64,000 bases of DNA from Centroberyx gerrardi. Its lineage: Eukaryota > Chordata > Actinopteri > Beryciformes > Berycidae. A program made the position numbers and the translations under genes. Positions 50,801 to 60,254 of the stretch are shown here, in pieces. Where the stretch lies: assembly GCF_048128805.1 (NCBI RefSeq), contig NC_136000.1, positions 12,854,854-12,918,853 on the forward strand, written 5' to 3'. Below the pieces are notes generated by a model. That model saw only the letters and a program-made list of their open reading frames with translations. It was not told the DNA's origin and made no database searches. Position 1 is the first letter of the stretch; the number at the start of each line of letters is the position of its first letter.

Positions 50801-53800
50801 CTACTTTGAACAGAATGTAGCCTATTCTCATTAGGTGTGCACTAATTACAAAATGAAGCACTTCCTATATGACAACTGAGAATTTCTCAAACACAAACGC
50901 ATTTAGTTTTAGACTTAATGGGCTGCATGAAAACAAAATACATTATAGTCCCACAAGAGGGTTTTTTTAATTCTCTAAAGAAATACTGATAATGCATGTA
51001 AAAGTAATCTGTAAATAAAGCAATGGCCAAGATTGACTCCTGCCAGAGCTTTCTCTCCTGTGTCTCCCTCTCTACTTTCCCAGTCTCAATAAATAAATAA
51101 AAATAATGAAAGTGATTTCAATGGGCACACCTGACCAGTACACCATGAATTTAGCTCACAAGATCATAGCAGATCCACTGCACCCTCTATGGTCTGAATA
51201 TGTACCTTTACCTTCAGGGCGAAGGTATAGCATGCCCAGGATGCGGACTAAAAGAGGCATCACATCCTTCGTCCCACGCAGCATTCAGCTGCTTAACAAG
51301 CTCTGATCACATGGTCTGAATTTGGCACTTTCTTGAACTTGCACTTGATGTCGATCACCCAAATGATGCTTTTTATGATGTTTTTACATGCTTATGTTTT
51401 ATGTTATATTATGTGCTGTCATGCATGGTTGTTGATGTTTTTGATATTCTTTTAGGCTCTTTGTGCAAAGCAAATTCCCCGAGGGGCAATAAAGGTTTCA
51501 TTCATTCATTCATTCATTTATGGCCAAATTCTGTGTTGCGTTCTTTTGAAAATGTGCCAGTATGATCATGATATACCTGCCGCTTCCAAAAGCTGTTACA
51601 AAGACGCATCGCAGGTGATAAGCTGCCATCTATGTCGATGATCTTCCGAAAATGGCAGGTTCTGTTTCTGTAGCAAAAACATGAATCAATGCAGAAAATT
51701 ATATATTTCTTATGAAAAATCTGTGCTGCATTTTAGACGGTGTCTGAAAATGTGCACAACAGCTCTTTGACATCAGAACACTCTGATACGGATGGTGGGT
51801 TTTGTATGAGCTTTGATTTTCAGAATATACTAGGCAGGGACACTTGGAAAAAGAAACAGTACCTCATGTAAACACCAGGTGGGACCATAGTGATGCCAAA
51901 GCGTATGGCAGCAGCCTGAAACTCAGGAGAAATCCCTGGATCGACAAACTTCTGATAACCTGTATGCAGACAAAATATAATATGATACAAAACCCATCCT
52001 GTAATACAGGAAGATGATAACAAAAACAATTTAGTAAACTAAGCTGTGTAATATAATACAAAGAAAACACTGTGGAAACTTGACTACTACTGAATCCTGA
52101 TACTGGTGAGCACCATAAACTATCCATCTTATCAAAGTGAGGAAGAAAATGCAGTATAGATATTAAACTTAAGGTTAATTCAAACGGATGGGATCATCTG
52201 GCCATTCTCCCTTTAACTCTCTTCCACAGTAGCTGCTTACTCAGCAGAAGGCTCACCTTAGTGTGATGCTCTGCTGACAGAGCACATACTTGTCCGACAC
52301 CACCAACGATAGCTCACCTAACCATGGCTTGTGGTCACCGGTGCATTACTCGTTCTCTTCCCCTTATACGCACACACACTCTGTCTGATTCTTACCTGGA
52401 TAAGGGGGAAGCGTTTTGTTTCCAAGGTAGCCAGGCAGCCATTCGTACAGAGCAATATTCTGTTGAAAAAGCAGTAGAGATTAAATTCATTGCAACTTTT
52501 TTAGTCGTGTTTTGAACTAGTCGTCTGCAATAAAACTATAACCGCTTCATAGAACTATTAATTTAAGATGACTGTGATGTTGTTCTGGACAGGTCATGCA
52601 GAGGATAAGACGTCGCTAATTAAACAAGTGAGAGGTGATGCAATCGCCCTTAAACTAAAACCATTTCATCCATAAAATCACGACCACCTGGTGTTGATGC
52701 AACCTCCTTCTTTCCAGAGTGCAAATTAAAGCAGCACCTGTGCAGTGAGAGGATTACACGGAGACTTTTCCCTCTACCTGGAATGTGGCCACCACGGTCT
52801 TCCTGGCGTTTTGAAACAGCTTTTCGTCTGACCACTCTGGGTGTTCCTCATGCAGTTTGGAGGCTACATAATTGTGGTAGCGAAACCAGATAATCCCCTC
52901 TGCTGCCGTGAACATGTTCTCATTGGCCCAGGCATTTCCCAACTCTGGACACAGAAGATGGCAGAAATTACAGGGAATTCTCCTATTCAATCATATGATG
53001 CACCGTTGCTATAGTTACAACACAGTAAACAGAGAAGAGATAGTATTGTAACCGTCCTACTATACTGTTCCAAAGAAAAAGATACTGTGTCTTACTGGTG
53101 TAGTATCATACTCCCATTGCATGAGGAGGATCTCTGACCACTAATGGAGCGATAATGTGGGTGTTTGTTTTCTAGGAGCTGACAACAGAGCGGTGACAAC
53201 AGGAGCAGATCCTCCACCTCCGCCCCAGATAATAACTACACACCTTTAACAACACTAGCAACAAAACACTGGTTTCAGGACAGCTGTACGGCATCTTCTG
53301 CGCTATAGAGATGGGGATTTACTGTGGTGAGTGTGACAGGCCGTTTACACAATAGAGAGTCATAATACACGTCAGGCAGAGCCTCTCTCCGCTCAGCCTT
53401 GCAGGCATGTAAGCAAGATCGCAGAAAACCTGGGTGAAATAGTATTTGCAAATACTTCTAGGTGTTCGTTTTAATCAGCTTGCAGTACCAAAAGGGTGGG
53501 GTTTGCCACATATGACGATACGATGAATATCAGAATGTTTACGCAATCACAAGAGAGTATTTGAAAGTCAGTTTAGTGCACTTTTCAGCAGCTGACATTA
53601 CTAGACATTTTCTGAATTTGCCTGATGTGGTAAACCCCACCCATCTGGCACTCAAGACTAAACTCAACGCTGAGAATTCTTGATGAATAACATTTGATCC
53701 AGGTCTGGTTTGAATAATAAAGTGTAACATCTCTCACCGTAGAGGCCCTGGGGACCGTGCTCGCCTGTGGAGGGGTCGGCGGCGCTCCACATGAGGTAGC

Positions 53801-55404
53801 GCTCCCCACCCTGTTTGGGCATGTCCCATTCAGAGCCTGAAGTCAGGAGCCCTCCAGAGAAGCTCCTCAGGGAGTCAGACCAGGATGTGGAGGGACCGTA
53901 GATGGAGCTGCCATCTATCCACGCTGTCACCAGGTTGACCTGTGTATAATATTTGTTATTCTCCAAAGATTGCACTTTGGGAAAGGGAACTTCAGGTGAA
54001 CATAATGTAAAAAACGAAGCTCACATGCACTACCAGTCAAAAGTTTGGACACACCTGACTGAATGTACTGTTTTTCATTATCTTAAAGCCATTTTGATCT
54101 AAAGGCATATGCTTAAATGCTTGAAATTAGTTTTTTTTATAAATATACACACTATAAATAGTGAAGTTGATGCCCATCTATGAATTTCTTTCCAAAGCCT
54201 TTGCCTTTCCATCAAGGCAAAGGGCGGCTACTTTAAAGAATCTAAAATATAAGATAGTTTTGATTTGTTTAACACTTTTTTGGTCACTGCATAATTCCAT
54301 TTGTGTTAATTCAGTTTTGATGTCTTTACTATTATTCTAAAATGTGAAAAATAGTGAAAATAAAGAAAAATGTGTGTGTTCAAAGTTTAGACTGGTAGTG
54401 TATTTTTCTGGAGGAATTTCTTGTTGAAATGCCAGAGTCAACATGCAGCACCTGTATACGAGGGTTATTGGGACTCTGGCTGGACTCTTTGTCCCATGGT
54501 CCTCTCTGGAAGGGAAGCAGGACTTTCCCGGTGCCAGAGGGGTCGAAGAAAGGGTCTCCGGTTGGGATTGGGATGTTCATGAACTCTGGAGGGCAGCCAG
54601 GGAGTCTTGAGTCAAAAATCTCAAAAGTAACATGATAACCTGGAAAGTCACAGTGAAAATGAAAGTATTTTAGTCAGCATCCTGATTCTGACAAAACAGG
54701 GGCTCTGCTGGGAACTCAAGGTGCAACACGGGGACACATTAAATCATAGGAAACCCCAGCTGGTATAGAGTTTTTTCAGTTTGAGGCTGAGTTTTTCCCA
54801 CTTATTTAACAATTTATCATAATGCAACTACAATTAAATGATAACCCCATGACATATTTACCAAAAAACACAGACAGCACTGTCTGGTTGCGGGTGGAGG
54901 GCAGACCGGAGGGGCCCTTTGTAAGCAGACGGCTGACTCCTCGAGGGTTTGGCAGCAGCGGCTCCTGAACGGGCTGGTACACACCGTCCGAGTACTGCGC
55001 GGGCACGAGGCGCACAAGACGTGAACCTGCGCAAACACAAACACAGTCAGGTAACCCGGTGCGGCGACCCGCCGGGCTGGGCTGCACACTTTGGCTACTG
55101 TTAACTCACCGACTGCTCCGCGTTTGGGATTGCCCAAACTGTTGTACCAGCCGTCACAGCGGGGAACTTCCCAGTCTATTTTACAGTGTGAACCTGTGCA
55201 GGTGAAGCAAAAAGGGAAATGTCGTGTTTAAACAGCCTTTCTTGCAGAACTGTCTTTTTTTTTTTCAACGTTAACTGTTAACTGATTAAAGTGACACTGA
55301 ATGTGAAATAAAACTAGAAACAGATTCGTGTACTTACGTTCAATGGCAATAAGCAGCAAGCCTACCACTGCTGAGATACTCCAAACCCGTTTACGCAAAT
55401 CCAT
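42208..55404 (-). CDS. duox: Dual oxidase (DUOX), complete, 33 coding exons
   Basis: DUOX is a plasma-membrane NADPH oxidase that passes electrons through FAD and two hemes to O2, releasing H2O2 outside the cell under Ca2+ control. Exons (minus): 55338-55404, 55110-55193, 54862-55026, 54452-54639, 53738-53939, 52778-52944, 52396-52459, 51863-51959, 51577-51667, 50455-50557, 50171-50343, 49869-50044, 49592-49710, 49329-49466, 49098-49211, 48782-48984, 48205-48390, 47717-47942, 47127-47220, 46863-47038, 46687-46756, 46421-46465 (or -46468), 45673-45851, 45223-45453, 44457-44556, 44305-44354, 44060-44187, 43763-43916, 43352-43584, 43088-43246, 42784-42939, 42463-42591, 42208-42330. Phases agree throughout and give about 1,529 aa, against about 1,550 for human DUOX1/2. 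Start MDLRKRVWS plus a hydrophobic run is a signal peptide; the end is HHYENF, stop at 42,208. Order: peroxidase-like domain, transmembrane helix, two EF-hands, six-helix heme core, FAD/NADPH domain. No break was seen, so it looks functional. Only one copy is present, as in zebrafish. Confidence 0.96.
43305..43334. repeat. (CA)n microsatellite inside the 105-bp duox intron 29
   Basis: About 14 CA units lie inside the short intron at 43,247-43,351. Read on the coding strand they give (GT)n, so alternative GT donors are abundant next to the GC donor. Confidence 0.8.
44777..44824. repeat. (AT)n microsatellite in a duox intron
   Basis: About 24 AT units in the intron between exons 24 and 25, inside an AT-rich stretch of about 650 bp without coding signals. 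Confidence 0.85.
46863..47942 (-). other. duox: DUOX EF-hand region (exons 18-20)
   Basis: Two EF-hands sit in the cytosolic loop. The first ([13 protein letters not shown], about residues 833-845) has every Ca2+-ligand position. The second ([13 protein letters not shown], about 869-881) has Gly where the third loop position normally carries Asp or Asn, so it may bind Ca2+ more weakly. Ca2+ binding here relieves inhibition of the oxidase in mammalian DUOX. The exon 18-19 intron contains a degraded repeat near 47,250-47,330. Confidence 0.88.
51090..51515 (+). mobile_element. 3' end of a non-LTR retrotransposon (LINE) in a duox intron
   Basis: The short frame at 51,106-51,306 ends with [20 protein letters not shown] and [10 protein letters not shown], which is the usual C-terminus of a fish LINE ORF2. 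It is followed by an untranslated tail with AAATTCCCCGAGGGGCAATA and an ATTC repeat. The element is 5'-truncated and runs antisense to duox, between exons 9 and 10. It is not a host gene. Confidence 0.7.
53494..53642. mobile_element. Short TIR element, copy B, in a duox intron
   Basis: Ends GGGTGGGGTTTGCCACAT and ATGTGGTAAACCCCACCC are near-perfect inverted repeats about 149 bp apart. It shares interior and right-flanking sequence with copy A and lies in the intron between duox exons 5 and 6. No coding capacity. Confidence 0.65.
54030..54405. mobile_element. Nonautonomous Tc1/mariner-like element in a duox intron
   Basis: Starts ACTACCAGTCAAAAGTTTGG with ACACACCT and ends with the diverged inverse (CAAAGTTTAGACTGGTAGTG). 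Internal text such as TTGATTTGTTTAACACTTTT matches a repeat seen very widely in teleosts. No transposase frame. Confidence 0.7.
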
Positions 55405-55465
55405 TGGTGCGAGAGATGCTCCTCGGCTCAGTCCGCAGGAACAGACAAGAGTAGTTGAGCACTTT

Positions 55466-55830
55466 CTGAATGGGAAGACAAGGCGAAGGTAACTGACAAT
55501 AATACTTCATTGAATGTTTTTGTGTTTGCATATGATTGTAATCAAGCTTTATTGATTTAGCAAAGTTTTGAGAAAGAAAAGCAGTCTAATTCAAGTCGCG
55601 CTGAACAGGTGACGCCTTTTTTTTCTGGTTGAATGAACAGTGTTGCAAAAAGTTTGGCACTGAACATTGTTGCCAGGTGTACAAACTGGAAACCTATAGG
55701 TAGACAGCAGCTCCAAGGAGTAGCCTATGTCATTTTACGTTGATCATTCTACATTTCATAGGAAAAGACGAAATTGTTGCAGCTTACCCACTTTAGAGGA
55801 TGGGATGTAGTGCAGAGGTAAAGCAGAAGT
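55466..55830 (-). other. duox 5' noncoding region with a probable upstream untranslated exon
   Basis: Upstream of the start codon a possible acceptor (CATTCAG at 55,466-55,472) would begin the untranslated part of the first coding exon at 55,465. A consensus donor (GTG|GTAAGC) at 55,788 would end an untranslated first exon lying at about 55,788-55,830. This gives a spliced 5' leader with an intron of about 320 bp. It is a splice-signal prediction only; the transcription start cannot be seen. Confidence 0.45.
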
Positions 55831-56050
55831 GCAGGTGAGCTATTGTGGATGGCAGGTGGTGCAATACTAAAGCCAACATGTGTTGAACAGCTTATCACAA
55901 ACTGCATGTGACCTGTGTTGCCCAAATGGGAATGGTCATCATCTCTGGCTCACACCTCTTTTCCAAAGTATTCCAGTCAATGCATCCTCCTCCCCAGTGA
56001 CACAAAGGAGGCCACTGGTATAAAAGAAGTGTATGTTCCTGCAACATTCA
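55830..56050. promoter_or_regulatory. Shared intergenic promoter region between duox and duoxa
   Basis: The two divergent first exons are separated by only about 200-250 bp. On the plus (duoxa) side there is a clear TATA element, TATAAAAG, at 56,019-56,026. On the duox side no TATA box is obvious. Head-to-head DUOX/DUOXA pairs with joint expression are established for mammals, and the same layout here suggests the genes are regulated together. Confidence 0.65.
56019..56025 (+). promoter_or_regulatory. TATA box of duoxa
   Basis: TATAAAA, about 70 bases before a consensus donor (CCAG|GTAAGA at 56,091) that ends a short untranslated first exon. A start site near 56,050 is expected from usual TATA spacing. 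Confidence 0.6.
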
Positions 56051-56545
56051 CACTTTCCGTCCCTCTGCACTCCTCTTCTTTCAACTTCCAGGTAAGAAAC
56101 GTCTTCTGGATTTTTACCTTTGTGTGTTTCAGTGCTGGATTTTATCTGTCGCTTTGGAACTTTTCTATTAGTTTCCTTTCAAATTAGAGTGTTTAATAAC
56201 AGGATGGACCTAATTCAGAGAGCCTATTTACATTACAGTGAGTTAAGAGGTCACATGACTGTATAGAATTGCATGGCTTTGTGCTTTATGCACATGGACT
56301 ATTTTCTTTGTTTGCAAAAAAGATATTTCGAGGCAGGCAGAGTGAAATAGTTATGCATAATTGAGACATCTGTGTTCTTAATCATGTGCCGTTACACAAC
56401 AGTAATAATGTGCCATCCCCTATCTACTGTAAGGAACAAGGGCTGCTATCTCTGCATCTAAAGGTAACTGAGAGCCCTGCCACTAACACTGTCTTCTCTG
56501 TTGCACTGTCTGGTTTCAGCTGTGTTGGTAAGATCTGGAGCAAAG

Positions 56546-58925
56546 ATGACTTTCTACGATGACATTTACCCATTCTACCCTCTACAAAGGACCTCCTTCA
56601 TCTTTAGTGGCCGCTTGCTCACCATTATTCTGGTTTTCCTTGTGCTAGCAGTCAGTCTCCTCCTCATTCTGCCAGGGATACGAGGGAAGTCGGTAAGTGC
56701 AACCCATCAGATAAACTATTACACACTGGAAATATATTGTATGACCTCAGAATGATTGTCTTCCTCTGTGCTTGAGAGGATGGCTTAATTAAATATGAGT
56801 GAAAACTGAAAAATAATGACAGTGTAGTTGCATGCTTTTATTGAATTGTCCTCACCTTATGCATTTTCCTTGTCTGTGTCAAATGTATTGTGACACCTAT
56901 GTGTAAAATGTATCCTAAATAATTTGTATGTTTTTCTATTCCTTCCTGTTAGAGGCTGTTCTGGATGTTTCGGATAATAATCAGCTTGTTCATTGGAGCT
57001 GTGATAGTGGGTGAGTTTGGAATTTCTCCTCTGAAATCATTAAGCCTGGTGAATTGTAGTTGATGAAATCGCCGGTTTTCATTTTCCTGTCATTGTCACA
57101 GTTCATGATTCATCTTTCTGTCCTTTCTCTCCAGCGCTCAACTTCACCAACGACTGGGCCGAGGCCAGAACGACAACTAATGCCACCTACAAGTCTTTCA
57201 GCAACGCGGTGGTTAACGCTGACATCGGCCTGCATGTCGGACTGTATGGCATCAATGTTACACTAAAAGGTGAGTCATTTCTGCTGCAGACAATTAGCTG
57301 CTGCATGTCGGTTTCTTGTAGGTTACACCCGTATATCGGCAGCTGTGAAGTTTTGTGTGACTTAGATCTTTGACAGTGAACTTTGTTCAGTAGTGTCATA
57401 AAATGTTTCTGCACTTGCTTTCATAAAAACGCAATACTTTGACTCCAGTGGGTGGGATGTTTACAGTAATATAAGTCCTTTTTATCCATTTATTTTGTTA
57501 ATGAATGTGTGTCATAATGTACATAATGTACAAACATATATCCACCATTGTGTCCATTCACCATTAATGGAAGAACTGAACAGTGTGTGTTCTGTCTTTG
57601 GGGACAGTCTGAGTTAGCTAATCTTTATCAGGATTTAGAAAGGCAGATGTATCCTTATCCTATACACTTTCATTTTCACATTGACAAAAAGATTATACAT
57701 TAATGTGTTGCTCTTTTCTCTCTCAGGCAATCCTGTCATACAGTTCAATGAGACCATAGACTACAATGAGATGTTCAGTTGGCGGGACACTATTGAAAAA
57801 GAGTATGAGGACGCCTTGGAGAAGGGCCTGCCGAACCCCATCCTGTACATTGCTGAGAAATTCACCCTCAACAGCCCGTGTGGCCTCATCTTTCAGTATC
57901 GATACTCCGGACGATACGCCTCTGCTACTCTCTGGTAAAAATAATTAACTCACAATCTGAAAATATGTCAATAGCCTGTCGGTTTTAGTAGATCCTTCTC
58001 AAAAAGCAGAATTTTAAATGGTTGCACACTATTTCTTCTGCAGGACTGCGTTTTGCTGCTGGATGGTCGCCAACATCCTACTGTCCATGCCGGTCATCCT
58101 GTACGCTGGTTACATGATGCTGGCCACCGCTGCCTTCATCTTCTTCTCCATGGCCTCCTTCTCCACCATCATGAATTTGCCTCAGTGCATTTTCTCCATA
58201 GGAACCGGCTCGTTTGAAACCGAGTACAGCCATTCGTTCTGGCTGGCACTTGCCACAGGTGATGAGCTGCACTAAACACAATACTTACTCAGGGATGGCT
58301 TGCTTTGTATTGCTGCTAAACACTTTCAGATGTTTTGCGCTTTAAAATTGCATGTAAAGCCTACGAATTGGCAATAATTTCTCTTATCTGAAATGATTTC
58401 CAGGTGTGCTGTGTGCTGTCATTGGGATTCTGGTGGTGATGTTTGAATTTTTGATACCAGAGAAGATGAAAGAGGCGTTCAGTGTCGTTGTCGACAGTTA
58501 TGAAGATGATGACATTTGTTACGGGGAGGGTTACCTGAACTCAATTTTCCTGGATAGCGTGACAACTACACCTTTGACATCAATATCCATAGCGGTAAGT
58601 GGCAGAATCTGAAATGTTTATACTACTTTTTGACACATCTAGCCATCATTGAAGTCCCAATTTTTACTGCTTGTGAATGGATACCACTGCTGTACTGTTT
58701 ATTCTCCCCCAATATGTATTGATTGGAAAATTTAAATTTGGTATAAGTTTTGTGTTGTAAAATACACATTCAGTTCTACTTTGGAACATTTGACAAATCA
58801 TACGCTGCAGTGGCCATTGCATCTCCAATTTTCCGAAAATGACACAACATTTAAAGTAACAATTTCTACCGTTGTCGCTGGTTGATTGTGATCATTTTGC
58901 TTCTGTGTTTCAGGAAAACGTATGA
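56546..58925 (+). CDS. duoxa: Dual oxidase maturation factor (DUOXA)
   Basis: DUOXA is an ER/plasma-membrane protein needed for DUOX to leave the ER and act at the cell surface. Coding exons: 56546-56692, 56953-57010, 57135-57269, 57727-57934, 58044-58258, 58404-58594, then a last exon from 58,914. An untranslated exon ends at 56,091, and exon 2 starts at 56,520. Phases agree, giving about 321 aa with the first available acceptor (ending ENV, stop 58,923-58,925); human DUOXA2 is of similar length. It starts [12 protein letters not shown], typical of the family. Two hydrophobic segments (about 22-44 and 50-68) precede a long loop with four N-glycosylation sequons (N71, N84, N109, N121) and conserved text such as [20 protein letters not shown] and YIAEKFT. 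Further membrane helices lie at about 185-225 and 252-275. It is head-to-head with duox and convergent with apba2. The C-terminal exon is the only uncertain part. Confidence 0.93.
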
Positions 58926-59131
58926 AGCCGTCCAGCTGTCCCTCAGGCAGCTTCTCCAGCCAATACTTGAAAATATTTTTGCTGAATGTGTTACAGAGGG
59001 AATGTCTCCTTTCAGACCCGACCATTACCTACATGAGCCTGTAAATGTTTTGTGTAAAAATGATGTACATATTAGCATTCTGTAAACATTTTTGTAACTG
59101 TTTGATGTTCATTGTCATGTTTGTCAATAGT

Positions 59132-59137
59132 AATAAA
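59132..59137 (+). terminator. Candidate poly(A) signal of duoxa
   Basis: AATAAA about 207 bases past the predicted stop codon, on the coding strand. Confidence 0.5.
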
Positions 59138-59139
59138 TA

Positions 59140-60254
59140 CAATATAAAGTACATACACTATGCACTATTATTATTATATTATTATAGGTCCGTCATTGTT
59201 GAACTCCTTTTTATCAGAATGGAGAATGAGACAAAGCACAGGTGGAATATTAATAGTTTGATATTGATTAATTTGACCTTTAATAGCCTATTCAGGTATT
59301 CCAATTAATGCTAAGCATGCAGACTGCCATGGCACAAATATGTTATTTAATATGTGCTTAGTTTCCAAGCAGTGTTCCAGGTTGAACTATTCCTCACTTT
59401 CTGAGGTCTCAATAAATGTGAAATAAATTTGAGAGGAAGGATGAATGCCAATCTGCTTTGGAAAGTGTAATTGATTAATCTCAAATGCAAGCAAATGCAT
59501 TTTCTGCCTTGCATGATTGTAAGCACTTTTTGCAATGACACCTTAATAAAATTAAATAAAGCAACAACAAGCATTCAGCAGTGACACTGTATTCTTAGTG
59601 TTGGATAACATTACATTCATTTAGTAATGTACATGTTGATACATTCTTATACTCTCTGGTAAAGGTGATGATCACCCAAATGTCTTTGAAAAGTAGCTGT
59701 ATCTTTGGCCTTCAGCATCACCGTAATACACATAGTTTAGTGCCTTTTTACAGCATATTATCTTTTGTTAATACTTTATAGTTTGTCATGTCAGATTGAA
59801 AATCAATGCCTGGTCAGTAATTCTTCATAATAACATGCATATAGGAATAATATGGCCTTTCCAACCAAGTCCTTGTGTAAACCAAACTATTTATAGTAGA
59901 ATTACATTTTAAACTCCATACACATTATAAAAAATGAGTAAATAAAAAATAAATGTACTTTTTTGTCTCTTCATAAGAAAATAATCATGACCTTATATTT
60001 ACTTCTCTTCAATACCAGAAACTCACATACAGTACTACAGACAGCGTATTCACATCGTAAGGCCATTATGACAATGTAATTCAAGATAAAACCTGAAAAT
60101 GAGAACCGGATGTTCTTTTCAGCATTACAACAATAGGCCAAAAAATAAAATGATAGAAAAATAAATTTTCCTCATCCCACTGAGCCCCCCTGTCCTTCTC
60201 CCCCCAGCCAGACATGCAGAACTACAGTGGGCTAATCCATGCAGAGTCAAGTCT
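59140..60254. other. Convergent 3' flank between duoxa and apba2
   Basis: AT-rich DNA of about 1.1 kb between two converging genes, holding the apba2 3' untranslated region on the minus strand. No further gene and no distinctive repeat was recognised. Confidence 0.5.

Larger units (their letters stand above)
49592..55193 (-). other. duox: DUOX peroxidase-homology ectodomain (exons 2-13)
   Basis: Residues about 23-605 form the extracellular peroxidase-like domain. Landmarks are [121 protein letters not shown] and [13 protein letters not shown]. At the place where active animal peroxidases have a Gln plus Asp-His distal heme motif, this protein reads [12 protein letters not shown]. The distal Asp-His is therefore absent, as I recall for vertebrate DUOX, so classical peroxidase activity is not expected. 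N-glycosylation sequons occur (for example NRT in exon 9 and NAS and NAT in exon 14). The domain is thought to be where DUOX contacts DUOXA. Confidence 0.9.
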
